In this document: positions 35,182 through 44,721 of the stretch, piece by piece
How the letters are laid out: every line of letters begins with the position of its first letter
Position numbering within the stretch: the first letter of the stretch is position 1
DNA from: Mesorhizobium koreense
GTDB taxonomy: Bacteria; Pseudomonadota; Alphaproteobacteria; Rhizobiales; Rhizobiaceae
NCBI RefSeq assembly: GCF_031656215.1
Contig: NZ_CP134228.1
Span: 1,364,001-1,428,000 of the forward strand
Reading direction: 5' to 3'
DNA length: 64,000 nucleotides
Program-made: the position numbers and the translations under genes
The notes under the pieces: model-generated
The model's input: the letters and a program-made list of their open reading frames with translations, nothing else
Databases searched by the model: none
Told to the model about the DNA's origin: nothing

Positions 35182-36090
35182 ATGAAGTGGACAATCGAGG
35201 AAATCAGGACGTTTCTGGACGTTATGGAAACCGGGACGGTTTCTAGCGCGGCCGCCCGATCGAACCTCTCCAAGTCGGTCATCAGCAAGCGCATCGCCGA
35301 TCTCGAGGCAGCGCTCGGGGCGGCACTTTTCCGGCGTCACGCCGGCCGTATCACACCGACTGAAAGTGCCGAGGAACTGGCACTACGGCTGCGCCCGGTG
35401 CTGACCGAAATGACGAATGCGGTTGAAAGCGCTGCCTGGGGTATGGCGGGCTTGCGGGGGTCGCTTGCGATCACCGCGCCGATGAGCTTCGGCATTCGGC
35501 ATTTGAGCCCGGTGATAGCGGACTTCGCTCGTCAGCATCCGGACCTTGATATTCTCCTCGATTACGACGACCGGATTCTCGACCTGGTACGTGGCCGCTT
35601 CGATCTGGCGATCCGCGTTGGACAGTTGCCCGACTCCGGCCTGATCGCCCGCAAGCTCTGCGAGGACCCGCGCGTCATCGTGGCGAGCCCGGATTACGTT
35701 AGCCGTCGCGGCACGCCCGAAACGCTTGGCGACCTCCAGAGCCATCCCTGCATTGGCTACCTCAACGTCCAGGCCGCCAATGTCTGGCAATTCGTTCGTG
35801 AGGATGGGTCCGTAATCGGACTGTCGATGGAAAGCCGGATCTCGGCGAACAATGGCGAGGCCATCCGTGACATGGCGATTGCAGGGCTGGGCATCGCAGT
35901 CTTGCCAATGTTCATCGCGCATGAAGCTTTGCAGGAAGGTCGTCTCATCAGGATCGCTGAAAACCTCACGCCCACTCCTCTGCCGATCTCTGCCGTCTGG
36001 CCACCGGTCAAGCCGATGCCGATGAAGTTGCGGGCGATCGTCAACCACTTCGCAAAGGCGTTTTCCGAGCGGCCAGCGTGGATAGTGTAG
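35182..36090 (+). CDS. LysR-family transcriptional regulator
   Basis: A 302-residue LysR regulator with N-terminal winged helix-turn-helix (MKWTIEEIRTFLDVMETGTVSSAAARSNLSKSVISKRIADLE, spanning about residues 1-42) and effector domain after residue 90. ATG 35182 starts the homology; the upstream GTG at 35140 adds an unrelated extension. It is divergent from the MhqO-like VOC gene and probably controls it. The 167 bases downstream separate it from the convergent PrpD gene and contain only a weak hairpin. Confidence 0.9.
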   Translation: MKWTIEEIRTFLDVMETGTVSSAAARSNLSKSVISKRIADLEAALGAALFRRHAGRITPTESAEELALRLRPVLTEMTNAVESAAWGMAGLRGSLAITAPMSFGIRHLSPVIADFARQHPDLDILLDYDDRILDLVRGRFDLAIRVGQLPDSGLIARKLCEDPRVIVASPDYVSRRGTPETLGDLQSHPCIGYLNVQAANVWQFVREDGSVIGLSMESRISANNGEAIRDMAIAGLGIAVLPMFIAHEALQEGRLIRIAENLTPTPLPISAVWPPVKPMPMKLRAIVNHFAKAFSERPAWIV

Positions 36091-36257
36091 TCGACGCAGC
36101 GCCTCCGCGCATGTCTGCCCGACGAACCGATCATCATGGCATTTTTTCCATATGCGCGACGGCGCCCCGTCGTTCTCATGATGGAACTCGCGGGAAATAT
36201 CGCCAGCGGCATCCACAGATACGAAGCGTCAGGCTCTCTTGTATCTTCGCACAAGGC

Positions 36258-37700
36258 TCAAAATGGAGCCGATACGGGAGCGGCCAGCAAAGCCACGAGC
36301 TGACCGATGTCGTCCACTTGCTCCAAGTGAAGGATCGTCTCTCTGATACTGTCACGGCGCTCGGGAGAAACGATGCCTTCGGTCAGCGTCTCGTATTTCT
36401 CGACGATCTCATCATTCGTGAGCGGGTTCATGACGCCCCGCGACCCTTCCCGGTACGTTTCCAGTTCCGTGCCGTCGGTGAAGCGGATGCGAAGCCGCGT
36501 GTTGCCACGGCTCTTCTGCCCGCCTGTGTCGAAAGCCGGATCATGGTGCGCGGTGATCTTCGGGATGAGCGCCCAGACGTCGTCGCTGTCGATGCGCTGT
36601 GGCGAGAACTGCTTTACCATCGCCGCGCCGTCGAGAATGGCGACCGCGATGGCGTAGCCGACGTTCATCTGCGCCCCGATCGTCGTAAGCGGACGCTCCA
36701 CGCGCCACCATCCGTGGTGATAGGCGGCATGCGATATGTCGATATCGACGGCTTCGATCTCTTCGGGTTTCAGGGGCCGTTTTGCCGCAAGTTCGAACAG
36801 CGCATCGAGAGGCGCGTGAAGCGAGCCCATGGCGGCATAAGGCTTGATGACGATGCGGTCGGTTTCCCACCTTTCGCCCAGGTCGCTCGCGATCCGGGAG
36901 GAATCCGGGTCGTGCCCCTCGCCGAAAACGGATAGGAAGCCGCCATACTCGCGCTCGAAGACACGCTTGATACCAGTATATCCGCCCTCGGCCAGAAAGG
37001 CGGCATAAAGCCCCGCGCGGGCGCTGAAGCCGTGATGCATGCGCTTGCACATCGCCTCGTACTGGGCGGCCATCAGACCGCTGGATTGCGTTCCAGCCAG
37101 GCCGAGCGCGTCTTCGAAGCGTGCCGCATCGAGACCGAGCAGTTTCCCGGCCGCGGCGGCGCTGGCGTGCGTGCCGAAAACCGATCCGGAATGCCAGCCC
37201 CTGGAAAGCATCTGGCCGCCATGCAGCGCCATGCCCACGCGCGGTCCGACCTCGAAGCCGGCAACGGCGCCGAGCAGGAAGTCGCGCCCGGAAACCGAGC
37301 CGATCTGTTCCGCGCACGCCATCAATGATGGAATGACGACAGAGGCACTGTGGAGCGGTCCGAGCGCGTGAAAGTCGTCCAGCTCGAACCCCTGGATGAA
37401 GGTGCCGTTTAGAAGCGCGGCCGCGGGTCCGGCGGTCGTGCGTCTCCAGCCTATGATCGTCTTGTCACCACGGCCTTCGATCCGGGTCACGATCTCTACC
37501 GCCGTCTGCGACCACGGAAGTTGCGCGCCGACCAGAGCACAGCCGATGCCGTCGAGGATGAGATGTTTTGCCCGCTCGCGGACTTCTGAGGGAACCTGTT
37601 CCATCCTCAGTCCGGCAAGCCAGGCTGCAAGTTGACCGGTAGGGCCGGAGGGATCGGTCGCCTCCGCTGATGGGGGTTCCAGGACGGCGGTCATGCTCAT
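36258..37700 (-). CDS. MmgE/PrpD-family protein (2-methylcitrate dehydratase-like)
   Basis: The 480-residue protein has the MmgE/PrpD fold: LILDGIGCALVGAQ, FIQGFELDDFHALGPLHSASVV, RGWHSGSVFGTHASAAAAGKLLGLD and IKPYAAMGSLHAPLDAL. Family members dehydrate 2-methylcitrate (PrpD), isomerise iminodisuccinate or act on related tricarboxylates, so the exact reaction is open. It is the last gene of the minus-strand operon that also holds three isocitrate-lyase-like genes and a Dpp importer. Together with the two aconitase-like heterodimers across the divergent promoter it suggests hydration/dehydration of an imported tricarboxylate. It has its own weak ribosome-binding site and follows lyase 1 by 81 bases. 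Confidence 0.88.
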   Translation of the reverse strand: MSMTAVLEPPSAEATDPSGPTGQLAAWLAGLRMEQVPSEVRERAKHLILDGIGCALVGAQLPWSQTAVEIVTRIEGRGDKTIIGWRRTTAGPAAALLNGTFIQGFELDDFHALGPLHSASVVIPSLMACAEQIGSVSGRDFLLGAVAGFEVGPRVGMALHGGQMLSRGWHSGSVFGTHASAAAAGKLLGLDAARFEDALGLAGTQSSGLMAAQYEAMCKRMHHGFSARAGLYAAFLAEGGYTGIKRVFEREYGGFLSVFGEGHDPDSSRIASDLGERWETDRIVIKPYAAMGSLHAPLDALFELAAKRPLKPEEIEAVDIDISHAAYHHGWWRVERPLTTIGAQMNVGYAIAVAILDGAAMVKQFSPQRIDSDDVWALIPKITAHHDPAFDTGGQKSRGNTRLRIRFTDGTELETYREGSRGVMNPLTNDEIVEKYETLTEGIVSPERRDSIRETILHLEQVDDIGQLVALLAAPVSAPF

Positions 37701-37781
37701 GGGAAAAATCCTCGGACGGTCGAAGTTGAGACGGCCGGGGGCAGTTGCCGGCCTTTGGGTTCACCGGGGCTGGAGGGGCGT

Positions 37782-38669
37782 CTATTCCGCCGCGGTCATG
37801 CGCAGGAGAGAGGACGCGTGTTCGCCGCGCCGGATGCGGTCCCAATCCTCCGTACCGAATCGGCGGAACGTGTCGGCGACAGTCGCGCTTTTAGGGCGGG
37901 GAGGCGCTTTTCCGGTCTTCTTCAGGTTGGCCAGGATGGTGTCCATCGCATCGATCGCCACTGTGAAGAGAAGGCCGGGAAGGATGGCCAGCCGATACCC
38001 CATGCGCTTGGCTTCCTCCAGTTCGACCAGCGGGGTCTTGCCGCCCTGGACGACGTTCAGCAGGCAGGGCTTGCCGATTTGCTTCGGCACGGCGGCCATC
38101 TCTTCGGTGGACTGCACCGCTTCGACGAAACCGACATCCGCGCCGGCCTCGCAAGCGAGCCTGGCGCGAGCGATCGCCTCGTCAAGGCCCATGACGGCGC
38201 GCGCGTCGGTGCGGGCGATGATGACGAAATCGGGATCGCTGCGGGCGGCGACGGCCGCCCTTATCTTGGCGACATATTCGTCACGCGAGATGACCTCCTT
38301 GCCGTCGAGATGGCCACAGCGCTTCGGCGATACCTGGTCCTCGATATGGATGCCAGCAACGCCTCGCCCTTCGAATTCGCGTACCGTGCGCGTGACGTTC
38401 AGTTCGTTGCCATAGCCCGTATCGGCATCGGAAATCAGCGGGATATCGATCGAACGGGCGATGGCAGCCGCATTTTCGACCATCTCACTCATGGTCAGGA
38501 GCCCGTAGTCGGGAAAGCCGCGCGACATCGACGTGCCCGCGCCCGTCATGTACGCGCAGGAATAGCCTGCCTGCTCGATCGTCCGCGCCGAGATGCAATC
38601 GTAAGAGCCCGGAGCCACAATCATGCCGGGCTCAGCCAGCATCTGGCGCAATCTAGTCGTCGTCTTCAT
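37782..38669 (-). CDS. Isocitrate lyase/PEP mutase-family lyase 1
   Basis: The 295-residue protein belongs to the ICL/PEPM superfamily. It has the metal-binding DADTGYGN and the signature EDQVSPKRCGH, whose Cys is the general acid in 2-methylisocitrate lyase and isocitrate lyase. RTDARAVMGLDEAIARA follows, which contributes to the barrel. The short length fits 2-methylisocitrate lyase, oxaloacetate decarboxylase or carboxyvinyl-carboxyphosphonate-type enzymes rather than long isocitrate lyases. AAGGAAC precedes ATG 38669. It is one of three paralogues in this operon and lies 21 bases after the importer ATPase gene. Confidence 0.88.
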   Translation of the reverse strand: MKTTTRLRQMLAEPGMIVAPGSYDCISARTIEQAGYSCAYMTGAGTSMSRGFPDYGLLTMSEMVENAAAIARSIDIPLISDADTGYGNELNVTRTVREFEGRGVAGIHIEDQVSPKRCGHLDGKEVISRDEYVAKIRAAVAARSDPDFVIIARTDARAVMGLDEAIARARLACEAGADVGFVEAVQSTEEMAAVPKQIGKPCLLNVVQGGKTPLVELEEAKRMGYRLAILPGLLFTVAIDAMDTILANLKKTGKAPPRPKSATVADTFRRFGTEDWDRIRRGEHASSLLRMTAAE

Positions 38670-38690
38670 GGTGGTTCCTTTCCGTTCTGA

Positions 38691-39728
38691 TCAAGCCGGC
38701 TCGGCTATGGCGGCGCGCCGCCAAGTATTGGGATTGGCCGCCCGCTTGCGGAATTCGGTGGCCTTTTCGACATAGTGACAGGCAGCGACATGGTTTTCGC
38801 CGACCGGCGTTAGCGCGGGTTCCTCGCGCGCACATCGGGCAGTCGCAAAGGGGCACCGTTCGTGGAACCTGCAGCCGCGCGGAGGCGCCAGCAGGCTTGG
38901 CGGTCCGCCGGGGATCGAGATCAGCTCGCGGTTCCGGTCGTCCAGGTCCGGGAAGGCGTTGCGAAGGCCCATCGTATAGGGGTGGAACGGTTCCTCGAAA
39001 ACAGCGTTCGGGCCGTACTCCATGATGCGGCCGGCATACATGACGGCGATCTTGTCGCAATTCTCCGCCACCACCGCCATGTCGTGCGTGATCAGCAGCA
39101 TGGTCTTCTGCATCCGCTCATGGATGTCACGGATGCGCTGTAGGATCTGATCCTGGACAATGACATCGAGGCCGGTCGTCGGCTCGTCGGCAACGACCAG
39201 CACCGGATCGAGGATCATCGCCATGGCGATCATGGCGCGCTGGCGCATGCCACCGGAAAACTGGTGCGGATAGGCATCGAGGCGGCCCGTGGCGATGCCG
39301 ACAAGCTCGAATACCTCCTCCAGCCGCTTCCGCCGCTCGGCTGGTGGTACCTTGACGTGACTGGTTATCGCTTCCTCGAGCTGCTGGCGAACGGTATAGA
39401 CCGGGTCGAAACCGTCCATCGCGCTTTGTGGGATCAACGCGATCTTCTGCCAACGGATGGTCCTAAGGTCGGTGGGAGACAAGCGATTGAGGGCCGTTCC
39501 CTGGAAGAATATATCGCCGGCCGATACCTTCCCGTTCGGCGGCAGGATGCCGAGGATCGCCTTGGCGACGGTGGACTTGCCGCAGCCGGATTCACCAACG
39601 AGACCGAGATATTCACCGGGCTCGATGCTGAAGGAAATCCCGTCGACGGCATGCGCGGAGCCGGTCGCCGTATCGTAGCGGATTTCGAGGTTGCGGATTT
39701 CGAGGACAGGAGACATGGCGTCGCTCAC
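38691..39728 (-). CDS. Dipeptide/oligopeptide-type ABC transporter ATPase (DppD-like)
   Basis: A 345-residue ATPase with Walker [13 protein letters not shown] signature FSGGMRQRA and Walker [14 protein letters not shown]. The C-terminal oligo_HPY zinc/iron-type extension reads [16 protein letters not shown]. The start is probably GTG 39728, overlapping the permease stop by four bases; ATG 39716 is possible. It works with the DppF-like ATPase encoded at 44722 in the same operon. The two ATPase genes are separated by the permeases, binding protein and lyase 2, an unusual order. Confidence 0.93.
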   Translation of the reverse strand: MSDAMSPVLEIRNLEIRYDTATGSAHAVDGISFSIEPGEYLGLVGESGCGKSTVAKAILGILPPNGKVSAGDIFFQGTALNRLSPTDLRTIRWQKIALIPQSAMDGFDPVYTVRQQLEEAITSHVKVPPAERRKRLEEVFELVGIATGRLDAYPHQFSGGMRQRAMIAMAMILDPVLVVADEPTTGLDVIVQDQILQRIRDIHERMQKTMLLITHDMAVVAENCDKIAVMYAGRIMEYGPNAVFEEPFHPYTMGLRNAFPDLDDRNRELISIPGGPPSLLAPPRGCRFHERCPFATARCAREEPALTPVGENHVAACHYVEKATEFRKRAANPNTWRRAAIAEPA

Positions 39729-40642
39729 TGGGACCGCAGCCGCGGATTGAGGATTTCCTCATAGGCCCGGCCGATCATGAAGACGGAAATGACGAAGGCC
39801 GAGAGCGCCAGCCCCGGCGGCAGCACCCACCACCAGGCGGTGCGCATGGCACCGGCCGCGAAGGCGGCGTTCAGCATGGTCCCCCAGCTCTGGATGTGCG
39901 GATCGCCGAAGCCGAGGAAAGAAAGGGCGGCCTCCATCATCACCCCGGTCTGAACGCCGATCGCCACATAGAGGAAACTGAGCGGCATCACGTTCGGCAG
40001 GATATGAACGAAGAGTATCCTGAACGGCCCGGCGCCCGCCGCCTTGGCCGCCCAGATGAAGGGCCGGTTGCGCAGGGAAAGCACCTGCGCCCGGATCACC
40101 CGCGCCGTGGTGCGCCATAGGAAGAAGATCACCAGAAGCACGACCAGCGACAGGCTGGGGTCGAGGATCGAGATGACGACCATGGCGAAGGGCAGGAACG
40201 GGATGCCGAAAGCGACGTCAGTTATCCGCATGAGAACGTCGTCGACCCAGCCGCCGAAATAGCCGGCAAGCAGGCCGACAAGCGTGCCGATGACAACGCT
40301 GCCGAACGCGGACAGAAGGCCGACCGTCAGTGCGATCTGAGAGCCCCAGACGAGCTGGCTGAAGACATCCATGCCCTGATTGGTCGTCCCGAACCATGCC
40401 TGCGCGTTAGGCGGGGCCATGCGCAACAGGGTCTGGTCCGGGCGATAGACCACCTCGAAAGGCCCGTAAGGCGCGATCAGCGGGGCAAACAGTGCGACGA
40501 GGACGAAGAGCACGACCAGCACCAGGCCAGCGACACCTGTCGGATATTTGCGGATGACGCTGATCCTGTCCCAGCCCTGGCGCAGAAAGCCGATACGGGG
40601 GGCGCGTTCTGTCACCTCGTATGCCAAGCGTATATGCGCCAT
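39725..40642 (-). CDS. Dipeptide-type ABC transporter permease (DppC-like)
   Basis: A 305-residue inner-membrane permease with an N-terminal cytosolic arm and about six helices. The family blocks FGTTNQGMDVFSQLVWGSQIAL, IVLRTTARVIRAQ-like WRTTARVIRAQVLSL and MMEAALSFLGFGDPHIQSWGTML are visible. ATG 40642 has AGGAG seven bases upstream and lies 10 bases after the DppB stop, so the longer frame starting at 40669 is rejected. It forms the channel together with the DppB-like protein for the cluster's importer. Confidence 0.93.
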   Translation of the reverse strand: MAHIRLAYEVTERAPRIGFLRQGWDRISVIRKYPTGVAGLVLVVLFVLVALFAPLIAPYGPFEVVYRPDQTLLRMAPPNAQAWFGTTNQGMDVFSQLVWGSQIALTVGLLSAFGSVVIGTLVGLLAGYFGGWVDDVLMRITDVAFGIPFLPFAMVVISILDPSLSLVVLLVIFFLWRTTARVIRAQVLSLRNRPFIWAAKAAGAGPFRILFVHILPNVMPLSFLYVAIGVQTGVMMEAALSFLGFGDPHIQSWGTMLNAAFAAGAMRTAWWWVLPPGLALSAFVISVFMIGRAYEEILNPRLRSQ

Positions 40643-40652
40643 CTTCGCGCTC

Positions 40653-41627
40653 CTACTCGTAGGAAACACGGGGATCGATCACTCCGTAGAGCAGATCGGC
40701 GATGAAGTTCAGCACCAGCGTCACCAGCGCCATTATGTAGAGCGCGGCCTGCGCGACCGGGTAGTCGAGGTCGTTCAGCGCCTGCACGAGCTCGCGGCCG
40801 ATGCCGGGCCAGGAGAAGATGATCTCCAGCAGGACCTGCCCCTGGAACAGCAGGCCCATCATAACGGCGATATAGGTGACCAGCGGGAGGAGGGCGTTGC
40901 GTGTCGCATGCGTCACAACGCCGGATGGCGGCAGGCCCTTGGCGCGGAGGATGTCGAGGAACTCGCTGCCTTTCACCTCGAGCATGCTGGCCCTCAACAG
41001 CAGGATCGGACCGGTGACCTCGCGGCTCACGAGAACCAGCAACGGCAGCAGCAGGTGCCGCCAGTATTCACCGGAGCCGACGATCCCCAAGAAATGATTG
41101 GGGCCGCCCAGGCCGGTCATGCCGCCCGAAGGCAACCAGCGCAGCTTGTAGGAGAAGATCATGAGGACGAGGATGCCGACGAAGAAGGACGGCGCCGAAT
41201 GCAGGAACAGCGATACGCCGACCGTGATGCGCTCGAAATTGCGGCCGCGCATCCAGCCGGCCGCGGCGCCGATGATGGTTCCCGCAACGATGCTGATGAT
41301 CAGCGCCGGCACGATCATCAAGAGCGTGTTGCGGAGCTTTTCGGCCATGATGCTCGACACCGGGTCGAGCTGGAAGAACGAGGCTCCGAAATTGAACGTC
41401 GCCATGTTCCAGAGATAGCGGACATACTGGACGTACCACGGATCATCGAGGCCCCAGCTCGCGCGGGTCTGGGCGATCATCTCGGGCGAGAAGTTGTTGT
41501 CGACGAAGATGGCCGTCGGATCGCCGGGCAGTTTCTGGAACAGGATGAACATGATCGTCATCACGCACCAGATGACGAACACCATCAGACCAAGGCGCCG
41601 GAAGAAATAACGCTGGAATCCGGTCAT
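40653..41627 (-). CDS. Dipeptide-type ABC transporter permease (DppB-like)
   Basis: A 324-residue permease beginning with a membrane helix (FRRLGLMVFVIWCVMTIMFI) followed by the family block LPGDPTAIFVDNN. The cytosolic coupling loop is DILRAKGLPPSGVVTHATRNALLP, with the usual EAA-like AKG. It has about six transmembrane segments. It follows the binding-protein gene by 88 bases, and the DppC gene comes next. The operon order binding protein, B, C, D is standard for this transporter family, with DppF displaced. Confidence 0.93.
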   Translation of the reverse strand: MTGFQRYFFRRLGLMVFVIWCVMTIMFILFQKLPGDPTAIFVDNNFSPEMIAQTRASWGLDDPWYVQYVRYLWNMATFNFGASFFQLDPVSSIMAEKLRNTLLMIVPALIISIVAGTIIGAAAGWMRGRNFERITVGVSLFLHSAPSFFVGILVLMIFSYKLRWLPSGGMTGLGGPNHFLGIVGSGEYWRHLLLPLLVLVSREVTGPILLLRASMLEVKGSEFLDILRAKGLPPSGVVTHATRNALLPLVTYIAVMMGLLFQGQVLLEIIFSWPGIGRELVQALNDLDYPVAQAALYIMALVTLVLNFIADLLYGVIDPRVSYE

Positions 41628-41715
41628 GGACTGGTCCTTGCGGTTAGTATTTCATCGGATTCGGCGTGAACGGGCTCGAAACTCCGGTTCCAATCACGCC
41701 GGCCCTCTCTCGGCA

Positions 41716-43605
41716 TCAGGCCATCATCTTCAGTCCGCCCCAGGTGTGGGATTTGAGGACCTTGTTCACGCGCTCGCGGAACTTCTGGTCGCCCGTGTCG
41801 GGGTAGACCAACCGCTTGTCGGCATCCCAGGAGTACCCGGCCTTCTGAAGGATATCGCGCGCCTTATCGAGGTTGAACTCGGGGATCGGCGGCAGGTCCG
41901 GATTGTTCCACGGATTGCCGGGCACCAGGAAGGTATCCGTAGCCGGCACCTTGCCCGCGCCTTCCCATGGGGAGCGGATCAGGAACTGGCGGTCGAGCAT
42001 GTGCATCCATGCCGTGCGGAATTCGTAGTCGCGCCACGGCAGGATCGACGGCCGGCTGATCACGTGCAGCCAATTGATATCCGGCGTCTTGAGAACGGTC
42101 AGTTCCTCTACTCCGTTGAATTGCTGCGCCTGGCTTGGGCGCAATTGCAGGTCGCTCGTGTCGATCAGGTCGATCTCGCCATTGAGCAGCTTGCCGAGCA
42201 GGCCGTCGACGGTCGGCGTGATGACAATCCATAGGTCGTCGACCTTCGGCGCTGCAAAATGCTCCTTGTGGGCGAGGAGCTGCAGATCCGCATCCTTCCG
42301 GTACCGTGCATATTTGAACGGGCCGCTGCCGATCGGCTTCTCGATGCGAATGCGACGGACATCATCGCCGATGCCCTGCTTTTGCATGATGTCGCCCCAG
42401 ATGTGCTCAGGCAGGATCACATTGAGCTGCAGGAAATAGCTTTCGAACTGGCCGTAAGGCTGCTTGAAAGTGGCGCGAAGGATGCCACCCGCCTCGTCCT
42501 TGATCTCCGTCTTGTCGAGGAACCGATTGGCGGTCCACAGGATGCCGCGTTCCCATTTCTGCAGGAAGTCGAACGTGAATTTGAGATCCTTGATGGTGAC
42601 GGGATTGCCATCGTGCCATTTCATTCCCGGCCGCAGCTTCATATCCCAAGTGCGATCGTCTACCCGCTCCCAGGATTCCACGGCCCAGGGCACCACGTTG
42701 AGATCCTTGTCCAGCCAGGCGAGCCGATCGTAGATCAGACGGCCGATCGAGCGCATGTTGTTGGTGGCGGCGAGCAGGTTGGTCGTTTCCAAACCCGATA
42801 TCTTGCCACAGCGCAGGCTCTTTCGATCGCCCTTGGGAGTCATGTTCAGATAGGAGTGGGGCATGTTCAGCGAGCCGACTCCGAAACCGCGGACCTGTAC
42901 GACGCCGTCCCAGCTGGCGCTGTTAAAGGCCTCGATGAGTTCGGGTCCCCAGCCGACGACGTTCGAATAATAGTCCTCGGCCAGGATCGCCTGCGCCTTG
43001 CGCACCAGTTCCAGGCGCTTCTTCGAATCCCCTTCGCGCGATTGCGCCTCGATCACCGCATCATATTCCTCGCAGACATATTCACCGTAGTTCCGGCGGT
43101 CGGCGCCATAAGCGCGCGAGGTGATCCATTCCGAAGGATCGACGCGCTCCGGCCGCAGGATGGACGGATGCGTTTCCATGTCGCCGTGCCGATGAACGGT
43201 GATCAGTTCCAGCCACCGCGCCTGTGAGGCCTGCGAGATGTCGAACTTGATGCCGAGCTTGGCAACGTCGCTCGACCATTTGCGAAAGGCGTCCAACCAG
43301 TCGGGGTTGCTGTTGGGAATGACGACGGACAGGTCGGGAACCCGCTCACCCTTGGCGGGCCATTTCAGACGAGCGGAGGTGTAGGTGACCCATTGCGGGT
43401 CGTTCATGAAATAATCGCTGTAATGCTTGTAGAAGGTCTCGTATTTCGGGCTGACGACGCTGATCCCGGAACCTCCCGAAGGGGCCGCATGCGCGGTGTG
43501 AGAGCCACTGACGCTGCCAAAGGCGGCGACGCTCCCGGTCGCCGCCATCAACTGAAGGAGCGTGCGGCGGTCGATCGGCCCGCCTGAATTCTTCTTGTCG
43601 TTCAT
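41716..43605 (-). CDS. Dipeptide-type ABC transporter substrate-binding protein with circularly permuted domain order
   Basis: The 629-residue protein has a Tat signal, DRRTLLQLMAATGS (residues 13-26). The blocks of the SBP_bac_5 (DppA/OppA) family occur in rotated order. Residues about 90-240 look like the canonical C-terminal lobe (NSNPDWLDAFRKWSSDVAKLGIKF, NYGEYVCEEYDAVIEAQ, RLELVRKAQAILAEDYY). Residues about 285-350 carry the canonical N-terminal start (IYDRLAWLDKDLNVVPWAVESW, LRPGMKWHDGNPVTIKDL). The middle GSGPFKY (around 427) and MLDRQFLI follow, and the protein ends where normal members begin their last lobe. GGGAGGATTTC precedes ATG 43605. It lies between lyase 2 and the permeases and defines the importer of this cluster; the ligand is unknown. 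Confidence 0.9.
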   Translation of the reverse strand: MNDKKNSGGPIDRRTLLQLMAATGSVAAFGSVSGSHTAHAAPSGGSGISVVSPKYETFYKHYSDYFMNDPQWVTYTSARLKWPAKGERVPDLSVVIPNSNPDWLDAFRKWSSDVAKLGIKFDISQASQARWLELITVHRHGDMETHPSILRPERVDPSEWITSRAYGADRRNYGEYVCEEYDAVIEAQSREGDSKKRLELVRKAQAILAEDYYSNVVGWGPELIEAFNSASWDGVVQVRGFGVGSLNMPHSYLNMTPKGDRKSLRCGKISGLETTNLLAATNNMRSIGRLIYDRLAWLDKDLNVVPWAVESWERVDDRTWDMKLRPGMKWHDGNPVTIKDLKFTFDFLQKWERGILWTANRFLDKTEIKDEAGGILRATFKQPYGQFESYFLQLNVILPEHIWGDIMQKQGIGDDVRRIRIEKPIGSGPFKYARYRKDADLQLLAHKEHFAAPKVDDLWIVITPTVDGLLGKLLNGEIDLIDTSDLQLRPSQAQQFNGVEELTVLKTPDINWLHVISRPSILPWRDYEFRTAWMHMLDRQFLIRSPWEGAGKVPATDTFLVPGNPWNNPDLPPIPEFNLDKARDILQKAGYSWDADKRLVYPDTGDQKFRERVNKVLKSHTWGGLKMMA

Positions 43606-43669
43606 GAAATCCTCCCGTCTTGAGGTTTGCCGAATCCGCAACGCCGGTTCGACGCGCGATGCCGCGGTC

Positions 43670-44695
43670 CTATTCGGCGGCCGGCCTGGTTTCTTCCTCC
43701 CGTTCCCCGGCAATGCGGCCTGCGTGTCCGACGCGCGGATCGTAGACGCCGATCGACTTCTCGTAGCGCTCGAGATGTTCCGGCGGCAGGTATTTCCGCT
43801 CCAGTTCCAGCACTTTCGGAAAACCGGTGAGATCGAAGATGCCGAAGCCGCCGAGAGGGTGGTTCTTGTAGCGCGCGGCGAACTCGTTGTAGGCGGCTTC
43901 GCCGCGTTTCTTGTAGTCGAGCAGGAAGTCGTACATCATGACCGAACCGATGCGGGTGATGTGCATGCCGGTCGTGCAAAGCCGCCATGCCTTCGTCTCT
44001 TCCGGTGTGATCGGCGGATCGATGGCCCATGGCGTGACCTTGAGCAACGCGTCGGGGAAGGCATCGCGCACCGTCTGTATTTCCTCCCGCGACTGCAGCG
44101 CCTCGACATAGATCACGTCGATGCCAGCCTTCAGATAGGCCTCGCAGCGGCGCAAGACCTCGTCCATGCCGCCTCCAACAGCGCCGCGTGCATCCGTGCG
44201 CGCCATGATGATGAAGTCGGGATCCAGATCGTCGCGGACATCACAGGCGGCACGATATTTGCCGACCGCCTCCTCGACGGAAATCAGCTCCTTGCCCTTG
44301 ACGAAGCCGCACCGCTTAGGCGCCACCTGGTCTTCGATGAAGAGGGCGGCTGCGCCCGCGCGGATGATGCCGTCCACCGTGCGGATGACGTTGATCGCAT
44401 TGCCGAAGCCGGTGTCGCAATCGACCAGAACCGGGATCGAGACCGCCTGGCAGACGCGTCGTGTGTTTTCGAGCAGTTCGGCGAGGGTGAGAAGGCCGGC
44501 ATCGGGCAGGCCGAGGAGGTGGGTCGAGGTGTTCGATCCGGAAATTCCGAAATAGCTGAATCCGGTCGCCTCGACGAGTTGTGCGTGATGCGCCGTCGAG
44601 CCGTAGACACCCACGACCGGTTCGGGGCTTTCGTTGAAGAGCCGGCGCAGCACTGTGCTCGGCCGCTCTTTGATCAGATTGTCCCTCAGGCGCAT
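43670..44695 (-). CDS. Isocitrate lyase/PEP mutase-family lyase 2 (variant signature)
   Basis: A 341-residue ICL/PEPM-superfamily protein with DCDTGFGN and EDQVAPKRCGF. The usual His after KRCG in isocitrate and 2-methylisocitrate lyases is Phe here, while the acid Cys is kept. It is longer at the C terminus (FDLTGFPKVLELERKYLPPEHLERYE), a tail shared with lyase 3 but not lyase 1. ATG 44695 follows GAAGGAGAAGACA; the apparent earlier start is a TTG within that site. It sits between the dppF and binding-protein genes, so it is co-transcribed with the importer. The changed signature suggests a different substrate from the other two lyases. Confidence 0.88.
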   Translation of the reverse strand: MRLRDNLIKERPSTVLRRLFNESPEPVVGVYGSTAHHAQLVEATGFSYFGISGSNTSTHLLGLPDAGLLTLAELLENTRRVCQAVSIPVLVDCDTGFGNAINVIRTVDGIIRAGAAALFIEDQVAPKRCGFVKGKELISVEEAVGKYRAACDVRDDLDPDFIIMARTDARGAVGGGMDEVLRRCEAYLKAGIDVIYVEALQSREEIQTVRDAFPDALLKVTPWAIDPPITPEETKAWRLCTTGMHITRIGSVMMYDFLLDYKKRGEAAYNEFAARYKNHPLGGFGIFDLTGFPKVLELERKYLPPEHLERYEKSIGVYDPRVGHAGRIAGEREEETRPAAE

Positions 44696-44721
44696 TGTCT
44701 TCTCCTTCAAAGACGCAAAAG

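Noticed and set aside
36158-36171. GACGG-CGCC-CCGTC hairpin between lysR and the PrpD gene
   Set aside because: Only five base pairs, with no T-tract on either strand.
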